Source of the DNA: Sphingobacteriaceae bacterium
Lineage (GTDB): Bacteria > Bacteroidota > Bacteroidia > B-17B0 > Aurantibacillaceae
DNA: 42,636 bases
Reading direction: 5' to 3'
Assembly: GCA_947453445.1 (NCBI GenBank)
Contig: CANGGP010000025.1
Coordinates: 1-42,636, forward strand
The notes beneath the pieces are model-generated. The model did no database searches, was not told the origin of the DNA, and was given only the letters and a program-made list of their open reading frames with translations. Both the position numbers and the translations under genes were made by a program. This document shows positions 29,240-36,618 of this stretch, in pieces (the stretch's first letter is position 1; the number at the start of each line of letters is the position of its first letter).

Positions 29240-29695
29240 TTATTTTTGTGTATGGTATAATTGTGAACTGTCTACTGCTATTTTAATGGGTGGTACAACC
29301 GGTTCTCTTAAACCAAGTGTTAAGGCTGATTTAGCAATTTCACTTTGTTTACTCGCGAACATTAATTCACTTTTGGTTGAAATGTATTCTGATCTTAATT
29401 CTTTTAATTCGTTTGTGATTTTATTGAACTCACGTATTTTATCGTCAGCATAATAACCGTTAGCGATGTAAAAGATTGCGATAACGGCTAGGAAAATAAT
29501 GAAGGGAAGGTGTTTGATGTTTTTTTCATTGGTTAAAAACGTACCGCTAAAAACGGTTGATAAACCTTTGGCTAAAACGCCTTTCTTTCTTGGTTTCGAG
29601 GGCTTATTGTCCGGAGGCGACAATGTCTCCTGAACAATTTCTTCTTGTTCAATGAATGGTTCTTCTTTTGGTATTTCTCTGTACTTGTTTGCCAA
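29240..29695 (-). CDS. ftsL: FtsL-like divisome protein
   Basis: This 151-residue bitopic protein has a cytoplasmic tail of about 62 residues with Lys and Pro, one membrane segment (about 63-80, LPFIIFLAVIAIFYIANGYY region), and a heptad-like coiled coil (about 84-125). This is the FtsL layout. Sequence conservation in the family is weak; the assignment rests on topology and on the fixed place between rsmH and ftsI. The cytoplasmic part is longer than in E. coli FtsL (about 35 residues), which is usual in Bacteroidota. Confidence 0.85.
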   Translation of the reverse strand: MANKYREIPKEEPFIEQEEIVQETLSPPDNKPSKPRKKGVLAKGLSTVFSGTFLTNEKNIKHLPFIIFLAVIAIFYIANGYYADDKIREFNKITNELKELRSEYISTKSELMFASKQSEIAKSALTLGLREPVVPPIKIAVDSSQLYHTQK

Positions 29696-29703
29696 TTTTT
29701 GTT

Positions 29704-30612
29704 TTATAATTTTTCCGCAACACGCAATTTGGCGCTCCGGGCTCTTGTATTGTTTTTTATTTCATTTTCATCGGGAACAATCGGTTTCCCGGTTAAGTTT
29801 TTAAATATTTTTTTTGAAGTGCCGTATATAATGTCTTTTGTTTCTATGCCTTCGGTATTACCCGTTTTGATTAAATTCTTTACCAATCGGTCTTCCAAGC
29901 TGTGGTATGAAATAACCACCAACCTTGAGCCTGCATCCATCACCTCTACGCACTGACTAAGGCATTCTTTGAGTGCATCCATTTCTTGATTTACTTCTAT
30001 GCGAAGTGCTTGAAACACTTTTGCCAAATATTTGTGTTCTTCAAATTTTGGCGTGCAATGTCCAATGGCGAGCTTTAAATCATTGGTTGTGTTGATGGGT
30101 GCATTTGTTCGGTAATTGCAAATTTCGTTAGCGAGTTTAAAAGCATTATGCACCTCACCATATTCTTTGAACAATTTAAAAAGGGCATTGCTTTCGTATT
30201 CGTTCACAATCTTTTTGGCCGTTAAGGGGTTTTGTTGATTCATCCGCATATCGAGTTCTGAATCAAAACGAATCGAGAATCCGCGTGAGGCTTCGTCGAA
30301 TTGATGCGAGGATACACCCAAGTCGCCCAAAATACCATCGACTTTCTGAATGCCGTAAACACGTAAAAAATTTTTCAGGTAACGGAAGTTTTGTGGAATC
30401 AAGGTAAAGCGGGGATCCTTTAAACTGTTTTTTTGCGCATCGGCATCTTGGTCAAATGCAAACAATTTTCCTTTTTCATTTAGCTTTTCTAAAATCAAAG
30501 CTGAATGTCCACCACCACCAAAAGTTAAATCAACATATACGCCATCCGGTTTTTGGATTAAATAATCAATACAGGCTTGTAAAAGAACGGAGGTGTGATA
30601 AGCATTATTCAT
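29704..30612 (-). CDS. rsmH: 16S rRNA (cytosine(1402)-N(4))-methyltransferase RsmH
   Basis: RsmH (MraW) methylates N4 of C1402 in 16S rRNA using S-adenosylmethionine. The 302-residue protein shows 'HTSVLLQACIDYL' at the start, the SAM-binding motif VDLTFGGGGHS (27-37), 'GILGDLGVSSHQFDEASRGFS' near residue 95 and 'VVISYHSLEDRLVK' near 235, followed by the usual basic tail with ARSAKLRVAEKL. Its start overlaps the mraZ stop by 8 bases. Confidence 0.98.
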   Translation of the reverse strand: MNNAYHTSVLLQACIDYLIQKPDGVYVDLTFGGGGHSALILEKLNEKGKLFAFDQDADAQKNSLKDPRFTLIPQNFRYLKNFLRVYGIQKVDGILGDLGVSSHQFDEASRGFSIRFDSELDMRMNQQNPLTAKKIVNEYESNALFKLFKEYGEVHNAFKLANEICNYRTNAPINTTNDLKLAIGHCTPKFEEHKYLAKVFQALRIEVNQEMDALKECLSQCVEVMDAGSRLVVISYHSLEDRLVKNLIKTGNTEGIETKDIIYGTSKKIFKNLTGKPIVPDENEIKNNTRARSAKLRVAEKL

Positions 30613-31075
30613 CTACACCGTCATTAAAATTGATTCCACCCAATACATCTTGTGCCAATTGTTCTATATCTATATCTTGGTTGAGGAACTCTTCATATAG
30701 TTTCTTATCCCACAATTCGATGACGTTGTTGCTGCCTAAAACTTTTAAATCAGCACTGATGCCTGCGTAATCACTTAATGATTTTGGCAATAAAATACGT
30801 CCCGAATTATCTGCCTCAACATTTGTTGCGCCGCCCGTAAATTTTCTCACAAACACATCGTTCGCTTTTATGAGTCGGTTCAACTTGCTTAATTTTTTGT
30901 TCAAGCGATCCCATTCTTGTATTGGGTATAAAACCAAACATTTTTGGTGCAGATTTCGGTTAATCACAAAGCCTTTTTCAAAAAGCGATTCCAGCTGCTT
31001 CCGGAGGTCAACCGGAAACATGAAACGCCCTTTTGCGTCTACTTTACAATCGTATTCTCCTATAAGGCTTGTCAT
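30605..31075 (-). CDS. mraZ: Transcriptional regulator MraZ
   Basis: MraZ is a ring-forming DNA-binding protein with two SpoVT/AbrB-like domains that controls the dcw operon it heads. The 156-residue protein has both halves: 'GEYDCKVDAKGRFMFP' (about 5-20) and 'VEADNSGRILLPKSLSDYAGI' region (about 85-105), each with the DxxGR core. I placed the start at ATG 31075; the 19 codons upstream in frame cover the -7 box and the repeat array and are unlikely to be translated. The family mostly acts as a repressor through direct repeats upstream of its own gene, and such repeats are present here at 31113-31155. Confidence 0.95.
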   Translation of the reverse strand: MTSLIGEYDCKVDAKGRFMFPVDLRKQLESLFEKGFVINRNLHQKCLVLYPIQEWDRLNKKLSKLNRLIKANDVFVRKFTGGATNVEADNSGRILLPKSLSDYAGISADLKVLGSNNVIELWDKKLYEEFLNQDIDIEQLAQDVLGGINFNDGVDE

Positions 31076-31098
31076 TGCTTGATTTGGTAAGGCTCGAG

Positions 31099-31106
31099 CA
31101 AAAATA
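31099..31106 (-). promoter_or_regulatory. -7 promoter box of the dcw operon
   Basis: On the minus strand this reads TATTTTTG, an exact match to the Bacteroidota -7 consensus, 23 bases before the mraZ start codon. The place expected for a -33 TTTG box is occupied by the MraZ-box-like repeats, so promoter and operator appear to overlap. Confidence 0.55.
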
Positions 31107-31112
31107 AGTATA

Positions 31113-31155
31113 TTTTTACCACTTTTTACCACTTACTCCCCCTTTTTACCACTTT
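31113..31155 (-). promoter_or_regulatory. MraZ-box-like direct repeat array (operator of dcw operon)
   Basis: The minus strand carries three copies of AAGTGGTAAAAA. On the plus strand these are tttttaccactt at 31113-31124, 31123-31134 and 31143-31154. Spacing is 10, then 20 bases, so all lie on the same helical face. The empty 10-base register at 31133-31142 reads ttactccccc and could be a decayed unit. The core AAGTGG resembles MraZ boxes reported upstream of mraZ in other phyla (GTGG/TGGG-type cores repeated about every 10 bases). The array sits directly upstream of the -7 box. Confidence 0.7.
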
Positions 31156-31397
31156 TGTTGAAAAAATGGGCGCTATTAACAAGGTTAATAACTTGTTAAT
31201 TAGGCAAATAGAAAATGGGCTTAGCTCTGTAAGCTAGAATTAGCATGTGTTTTGCGAATTATTTTTCCAGACGAATCCTTTCTTTGGAAATCTGTTTATG
31301 AAAAGGATATTAACAATTTGACTTAAGGTCAAAAACGCATCTAGTTCCTAAGTGCTTTTCGTGCTTTGACTTGTTGATTTTTTATGCTTTTGAAATT

Positions 31398-34382
31398 TTA
31401 ATGGGCTTCTAACAATTTTTTTGCTTCAATGCTATCCATATCGTCTTTGTTAATTGTGGCCAAGCGGTATTGGTGACTCACTTCAATATAAATAAAATCA
31501 AATTCGTTCACCACCTTGCCAATGAGTCGGTAGCAACCCGGACCGGTAAATGGAAAGCTTCGGGCAGAAGGGGGGAAGTGCACGGTATCGATCCAATAAC
31601 CTTTGATGTCTAAAAAAGTACCGAAGTACATTTTTTCACCTGAGGAAGTGTTCGTGCGTTTGGTGTTCACCAGGTAGCCAATGATTTCAACGGTTTTGCC
31701 TTCCATTTTTTTAAGATCACTGCTCAACAAACTGTTGTTTATTTTGTCTTTTAATAATTTAAAAGGTGAGCAGAGCGAAAATCCCAAGAGTTCAATTTCA
31801 TCCAAAGCATCATCGAGCCAAGTGTTTTCGAGTTTTGGTAAAGTATAACGTTCAGGTTCTACGTCAAACAATTCTTCGTTTTCGTTTTTTTGTTTGATGG
31901 GATTAATCAACATGTGTGCTTCCCACATCAAGGCCCTTTTGTTAGGATGCAAACTGTTAAAGGCGCCAACACGAATTAATAAACGCAGTTGTTCAATCGA
32001 GATGTTTGTACGTTTGATGAAGTTGTATAAATCGCTGTACAAACCGTTTTGTTCACGTTCGCGAATGATATCAACCACCACTTGCTGTTCGAGATCCGAC
32101 ACCATGTTTAATCCCAAATAAATGCTCTTACCTTTTACTTCGCACAATTCGGTACTTGTATTAACACATGGCGCAATGATAAGCGCGCCGTGCATGCGTG
32201 CTTCATGAATGTATAATTCTTTTCGGTAAAAGCCACCCCCATTATTTAAGGTGGCCACCATATACTCAATGGGGTGGTATGCTTTAAGGTATAAGGCTTG
32301 ATAACTTTCAACCGCATAACTGGCTGAATGTCCTTTCGAAAAAGCAAAATTGGCAAAGCTTTCTATTTGTATCCAAATATTATTCACGGTATCGAAGGGA
32401 TAATTTTTAGCCAAACAATTATTGAAGAATCTTTCTTTTACTTTATTAAACTCGTTGCGTTTTTTAAACTTCCAACTCATGCCGCGCCTTAAGTAATCTG
32501 CATCCGCAAGCGAAAGCCCCGCAAACAAATGCGCTATTTTAATCACATCTTCTTGATACACCATTACACCATAGGTTTCGGCCAACATGTTGTACAAATC
32601 AGGAAGTTCTGCTTTGGCTTTTTCACGTCTTTCTTTGTTGCGGTATCTTAAAATATACTCACGCATCATGCCGCTTTTTGCTACGCCTGGCCTGATAATT
32701 GAACTGGCTGCCACCAAACGCAAATAATCATCTGCTTCTAATTTCGACAGCAACATGCGCATGGCAGGCGATTCAACATAAAAACAACCAATGCATTTGC
32801 CCACGCGCAACAGTTTTTTTATTTCTTCATCGTGCTTAAATTTTGGAATGTCATGTATATCAATGCTGATGTTTTTATTTTTTTGAACGAGCTCAACGGC
32901 ATCTTTAATTTTTCCTAAACCACGCTGACTTAAAATGTCGAATTTAAATAAACCAATGTCTTCAGCTTCCAACATACTAAACTGTGTGGTGGGATAACCC
33001 TTGGGCGGCATAAAGGTGGCACTAAAGGTGCTGATGGGTTCTTCCGAAATTAAAATGCCACTCGAATGGATGCTCAAATGACTAGGAAAACCTGCTATCA
33101 TGGCACTGTATTTTAAAACCAATTGTCCTATACTGTCGGCATCTTTGGGATTATTTACTTTTTGTAAACGGTCAATTTCGCCGGCCGGCAAACCAAACAC
33201 TTTGCCCAGTTCGCGAATCACGGCGTCGTGCTGAAAGGTTGAGTACGTTGCCAATAGCGCAGTGCGATGATAACCAAAACGCTTAAAAATATATTGCGTG
33301 ATGTCGTCGCGATCGGTCCACGAAAAATCAATATCAAAATCGGGGGCATTGCTTCGGTGCTCATTGATAAATCGTTCAAAATACAAATCAAGGTCAATGG
33401 GATCAACATCGGTGATGCGTAACAAATAAGCCACCATGCTGTTGGCGCCGCTGCCTCTGCCAACATAAAAATAATTTTTGGAGGAAGCGTATTGTGTAAT
33501 GTCCCAGTTAATGAGGTAATAAGAAGCAAACTGTTTTTCTTCAATAATTTTGAGTTCTTTTTCAATGCGCGCATATACTTCTGCGGCAGGTTCGGGAAAG
33601 CGGTAAGACAAACCTTCCATGCACAACTTCCGCAACAAAGCCATGTCGCTGCTTAAACTATCGGTATAGAATTTTAAATTTTTATTACTCAGTTTTCCAA
33701 ATTCAAAATTTACTTTGCAATGGTTTAATATGTGTTCGGTGTTTTTAATTATCTGCGGGTAGTCTGAAAAAGCACGGTACAAACCTTCTTTATCGGGCGC
33801 AATTTCATCTGCATCGCCTTGTTCTTCGGGCGGCAGTTTGCTTAGCACCACATTTTTGTCAATGGCCCGCAACAAACGGTGGGCATTGTGTTCGCTTTTA
33901 TTTTGAAAACTTACACCTTGCAACACCACCATTTTTGAAACCTTGTTTTTGTGAATAGAGAAGGGAAGTTTCGAAACATCTTTTTGACTTATTCCGATAA
34001 ATTCATGTGCCTGCAATTTTTGGTTTTTATACTCCGCAAAGGGATAAACCACAAAGGCGTTTTTAAATGCAGGTGCCGTGGTATCAAAATCTTTTTTCTG
34101 ATGCAGGTGATGTGTTAAGTGTTCGTTTAATTCCTGAAAGCCGACATTATTTTTGGCGATGCCAATATACATTTGGCGGATGCCGTTGCGGAAATCAATG
34201 CCGGGAATTACTTTCGGTTGTTTGTTTTCGGTTAGTCGCAGGGCATCAAGTACCGCAGATGTGTTGTTGATGTCGGACAATACAAAGACCTCGTAGTTTT
34301 TTTTTACCAAGTCGTTTAGCAAATCTCGGGTTGAAAGTGTGCCGTAACAAAAGCTGTAATAAGTATGGCAATTGAGTAACAT
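31398..34382 (-). CDS. dnaE: DnaE-type DNA polymerase III alpha subunit, short form (DnaE2/ImuC-like)
   Basis: This 994-residue C-family polymerase is shorter than replicative DnaE (about 1160) and near the size of DnaE2/ImuC translesion polymerases. Catalytic motifs are complete: GRGSGANS (308-315), PDFDIDF with two metal-binding aspartates (347-353), and KFDI (480-483) with the third. A helix-hairpin-helix/finger region and a C-terminal OB-like part (about 875-960, 'MEGKTVEIIGYLVNTKRT') follow. The N-terminal PHP domain (1-90) has lost most metal ligands: the usual HxH start is CHTYYS. dinB lies upstream in the same direction, an arrangement common in Bacteroidota for damage-inducible polymerases. 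Here a RAYT insertion separates them, so co-expression is uncertain. Damage-tolerance function is inferred from family and context. Confidence 0.9.
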   Translation of the reverse strand: MLLNCHTYYSFCYGTLSTRDLLNDLVKKNYEVFVLSDINNTSAVLDALRLTENKQPKVIPGIDFRNGIRQMYIGIAKNNVGFQELNEHLTHHLHQKKDFDTTAPAFKNAFVVYPFAEYKNQKLQAHEFIGISQKDVSKLPFSIHKNKVSKMVVLQGVSFQNKSEHNAHRLLRAIDKNVVLSKLPPEEQGDADEIAPDKEGLYRAFSDYPQIIKNTEHILNHCKVNFEFGKLSNKNLKFYTDSLSSDMALLRKLCMEGLSYRFPEPAAEVYARIEKELKIIEEKQFASYYLINWDITQYASSKNYFYVGRGSGANSMVAYLLRITDVDPIDLDLYFERFINEHRSNAPDFDIDFSWTDRDDITQYIFKRFGYHRTALLATYSTFQHDAVIRELGKVFGLPAGEIDRLQKVNNPKDADSIGQLVLKYSAMIAGFPSHLSIHSSGILISEEPISTFSATFMPPKGYPTTQFSMLEAEDIGLFKFDILSQRGLGKIKDAVELVQKNKNISIDIHDIPKFKHDEEIKKLLRVGKCIGCFYVESPAMRMLLSKLEADDYLRLVAASSIIRPGVAKSGMMREYILRYRNKERREKAKAELPDLYNMLAETYGVMVYQEDVIKIAHLFAGLSLADADYLRRGMSWKFKKRNEFNKVKERFFNNCLAKNYPFDTVNNIWIQIESFANFAFSKGHSASYAVESYQALYLKAYHPIEYMVATLNNGGGFYRKELYIHEARMHGALIIAPCVNTSTELCEVKGKSIYLGLNMVSDLEQQVVVDIIREREQNGLYSDLYNFIKRTNISIEQLRLLIRVGAFNSLHPNKRALMWEAHMLINPIKQKNENEELFDVEPERYTLPKLENTWLDDALDEIELLGFSLCSPFKLLKDKINNSLLSSDLKKMEGKTVEIIGYLVNTKRTNTSSGEKMYFGTFLDIKGYWIDTVHFPPSARSFPFTGPGCYRLIGKVVNEFDFIYIEVSHQYRLATINKDDMDSIEAKKLLEAH

Positions 34383-34414
34383 TGTTTTTTTGTTCGACCC
34401 CTTTTAAGTTTTTT

Positions 34415-34584
34415 TATCTGTTTTGCCTCTCTGAGGCAAGTACTTTATCCTTATTTCTTTTTAAAACTGTTTTGCCTCTCTGAGGCAAAGGTTAAATTAA
34501 TCTAGTGCTTGTTTGCATTTGTAAAATTTTAAATCTGCATTTTTATTTTTCGCCCGGCTCCGGAGGAGCCGAACAGATTTAAAA
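34415..34584. repeat. RAYT-flanking 170-bp repeat, left copy (REP-like hairpins)
   Basis: This 170-bp block is a close direct copy of 35098-35267. It holds three hairpins with 3-base loops: TTGCCTC-TCT-GAGGCAA (34423-34439), TTTGCCTC-TCT-GAGGCAAA (34471-34489) and CGGCTCC-GGA-GGAGCCG (34555-34571). The last is framed by AAATCTG (34531) and CAGATTT (34574). It lies between the transposase stop and the dnaE start, 32 bases from the latter, and so forms the dnaE upstream region. Confidence 0.88.
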
Positions 34585-34594
34585 TGCAATGGAC

Positions 34595-35065
34595 TTAAAA
34601 CGCTGTCTCCATAAAATCAAACAGATGCTCTTCTTTGTATTCAATTCCTTGCTCTTGCAAAAAATCGTAATACTCTTTTTTAAATGTATTTGTCTTATGA
34701 TGCTCTTCTTGGTTATCGATGTAGTTGATTACCTTTCCAATTTCCCTTTTCGAAACGCTAAATGCGCCAAATCCACTTTGCCAATAAAAACATCCTTTGA
34801 TTATTTTTTGCGAATTGATGTATTTAGATGAGTGTTCTTTTATTTCTTTAACCAAATCAGATAGTTTAATAGAGGGTTTACAATTGATCAAAAGATGCAC
34901 ATGGTCGGGCATGCCATTTATTGCAATTAATTTTTGTTTTTGATTCGTAACAACACCTGTTATATATTTATATAATTCATTTTTAATTTTTGGTATGATG
35001 AATGATTCTCTGTTACGCACAGCAAATACGATGTGATAATATATTTGTGAATAGGTGTCTGCCAT
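34595..35065 (-). CDS. REP-associated tyrosine transposase (RAYT, Y1/IS200-like)
   Basis: This 156-residue HUH endonuclease is of the Y1 transposase family. The metal-binding HUH motif is HVH at residues 55-57 (in MPDHVHLLI). The nucleophile is Tyr115 in NYIDNQ, with Gln119 as the usual third metal ligand. The segment 'FYWQSGFGAFSVSKREI' (93-109) is the mark of the REP-associated subfamily rather than of IS200 TnpA. Such enzymes nick single-stranded DNA at palindromic REP sequences. All key residues are intact, so it is probably active. It is flanked by two 170-bp direct repeats and lies between dinB and dnaE in the same orientation. Confidence 0.93.
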   Translation of the reverse strand: MADTYSQIYYHIVFAVRNRESFIIPKIKNELYKYITGVVTNQKQKLIAINGMPDHVHLLINCKPSIKLSDLVKEIKEHSSKYINSQKIIKGCFYWQSGFGAFSVSKREIGKVINYIDNQEEHHKTNTFKKEYYDFLQEQGIEYKEEHLFDFMETAF

Positions 35066-35097
35066 TTTTTATGTGTTAAGGGTTTTTAATAATTATT

Positions 35098-35267
35098 TAT
35101 CTGTTTTGCCTCTCTGAGGCAATTCTTATATCCTTATTTCTTTTTAAAACTGTTTTGCCTCTCTGAGGCAAAGCTTTAATTGAACTAGTGCTTGTTTGCA
35201 TTTGTAAAATTTTAAATCTGCGTTTTTGTTTTTTGCCCGGCTCCGGAGGAGCCGAACAGATTTAAAA
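35098..35267. repeat. RAYT-flanking 170-bp repeat, right copy (REP-like hairpins)
   Basis: The direct copy of 34415-34584 has the same length and only scattered differences. Hairpins: TTGCCTC-TCT-GAGGCAA (35106-35122), TTTGCCTC-TCT-GAGGCAAA (35154-35172) and CGGCTCC-GGA-GGAGCCG (35238-35254). It begins 32 bases upstream of the transposase start, the same distance the left copy has from the dnaE start. Confidence 0.88.
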
Positions 35268-35286
35268 CCGGCCTGCCAAAAAATCC

Positions 35287-35303
35287 TTGCCCCGGAGGGG
35301 CAA
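35287..35303. repeat. Single REP-like hairpin near the dinB stop
   Basis: TTGCCCC-GGA-GGGGCAA is a perfect 7-bp stem with the same GGA loop as the third hairpin of the 170-bp repeats. It is followed by ACAAACAGATTTAA, which matches their right edge, and lies 18 bases from the dinB stop codon. It may also serve as terminator for dinB. Confidence 0.75.
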
Positions 35304-35321
35304 AACACAAACAGATTTAAT

Positions 35322-36578
35322 TTATACATCAAACGCGATGTCATCATACGAACTTGTTTCATCCCTCTGTAACTTTTGTTTGACTTTTTCACCTTCTTTC
35401 TTAATGCCGTTAAATAAATTTGCATCACGCTTATTCAAATCCAAGCCCGCTGCACGCATCACCGCCTCCTCACCAAAACGTTTGCGCAGTTTATCCATGG
35501 CAGAATACAACTGCACCTTTTCACTGGTGTCGTCAAATAAATCAAATTGATAAGTGCCCTGAATTAAATGACTGAAGCGAATGCCAATCAAACGAATCAT
35601 CATGCGCTTTTGAAATAATTTATCAAACAAATCTTTTACCTTGTCCAATAACACACTGTCTAATGCCGTATAGGCAATCCGGGCCTGCATGGTATAAGTA
35701 TTAAAATCCGAATAGCGAATTTTTACGGTAACACACGACGTTAATTTTTCTTCACTCCGCAACTGAAATCCCAATTTTTCTGTCATGCTCACCAACACCC
35801 TTTTTAAATGGTAAATATCAATGGTGTCTTTTTCAAAGGTGCATTCGGTTGAAATAGATTTGCGCTCATTGTAAGGTTCAACTGGCGAATTGTCAATACC
35901 ATTGGCCTTGCGCCATATCACCGGCCCGTTTTCACCCAGCACCTGTTGCATCACTTTAATGGGCATCTCTTGAACAGTTTTTACTTTTTCAATGCCCATG
36001 CCCCGCAGCAATTGATAGGTTTTTTCGCCAACCATCGGAATTTTTTTAATCGACAAAGGCGCTAAATAATTTTTTTCGGTACCATAAGGAATTTCTTGCT
36101 GACCATTGGGCTTTATTTCTCCCGTTCCAATTTTTGCCACCGTTTTGTTACACGACAAAGCAAAAGAAATCGGCAAATGGGTTTCCTTCATTATTTTTTC
36201 GCGAATTTCAGTGGCCAACTTGTAACAGCCAAAATACTTGTCCATCCCCGTCATGTCTACATAAAACTCATCAATCGATGCCTTTTCATACAAAGGCACA
36301 CGCTCTTTAATGATTTCAGTTACATCGTTCGAAAATTTACTGTATTGCTCATGGTCACCACGCACAATAACGGCATGTGGACATAACAAGCGCGCCATTC
36401 GCATGGGCATGGCCGAATGTATCCCAAAACTGCGGGCTTCATAACTGCACGATGCCACAACACCCCTGTCGCTGCTGCCACCCACCAAAACCGGTAAACC
36501 AATTAATTTCGGATTGATCAGTCTTTCTACCGACACAAAAAAACTGTCTAAATCCATGTGCATTATTTGTCGGTTCAT
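35322..36578 (-). CDS. dinB: DNA polymerase IV (Y-family, DinB)
   Basis: DinB is a Y-family translesion polymerase. The 418-residue protein has the catalytic residues D9 (HMDLDSFF) and D103-E104 (ASIDEFYVDMTG), the steric 'SYEARSFGIHSAMPM' segment (45-58), the HhH region 'IPMVGEKTYQLLRGMGIEKVKTVQEM' (about 178-203) and the little-finger domain from about 240. The C-terminus after residue 350 is long and charged; a beta-clamp motif may lie in 'QGTYQFDLFDD' (QFDLF), near 340. It is probably the first gene of a damage-tolerance unit with the short dnaE downstream. No lexA or imuA homologue is seen nearby. Its promoter must lie within the short space to, or inside, the adjoining repeat copy at 36619. 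Confidence 0.96.
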   Translation of the reverse strand: MNRQIMHMDLDSFFVSVERLINPKLIGLPVLVGGSSDRGVVASCSYEARSFGIHSAMPMRMARLLCPHAVIVRGDHEQYSKFSNDVTEIIKERVPLYEKASIDEFYVDMTGMDKYFGCYKLATEIREKIMKETHLPISFALSCNKTVAKIGTGEIKPNGQQEIPYGTEKNYLAPLSIKKIPMVGEKTYQLLRGMGIEKVKTVQEMPIKVMQQVLGENGPVIWRKANGIDNSPVEPYNERKSISTECTFEKDTIDIYHLKRVLVSMTEKLGFQLRSEEKLTSCVTVKIRYSDFNTYTMQARIAYTALDSVLLDKVKDLFDKLFQKRMMIRLIGIRFSHLIQGTYQFDLFDDTSEKVQLYSAMDKLRKRFGEEAVMRAAGLDLNKRDANLFNGIKKEGEKVKQKLQRDETSSYDDIAFDV

Positions 36579-36618
36579 CTTTTTTGAAAGTATATCGTTT
36601 TCTTTTTGTTTTATTTTT

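Larger units (their letters stand above)
34415..35303 (-). mobile_element. RAYT-REP module (REPtron-like) inserted between dinB and dnaE
   Basis: The unit consists of one RAYT gene with a 170-bp hairpin-rich repeat on each side, plus one additional hairpin (35287-35303) on the dinB side. It fills the entire space between the two polymerase genes. No obvious terminal inverted repeats or target duplication are seen, as expected for HUH single-strand chemistry. Boundaries are set by the repeats and may be a few bases off. Confidence 0.75.

Noticed and set aside
34383-34594. Possible tRNA or small structured RNA in the hairpin-rich gaps around the RAYT gene
   Set aside because: The stems are isolated palindromes with 3-base loops; no cloverleaf, anticodon arm or CCA end can be drawn.
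35144-35428. Minus-strand frame of 94 codons between the RAYT gene and dinB
   Set aside because: It overlaps dinB out of frame and passes through the repeat hairpins; no family resemblance.
36579-36618. Search for a LexA/SOS box upstream of dinB
   Set aside because: No convincing inverted repeat is visible in the short stretch between dinB and the repeat array, and the SOS box of this phylum is too variable to call by eye.
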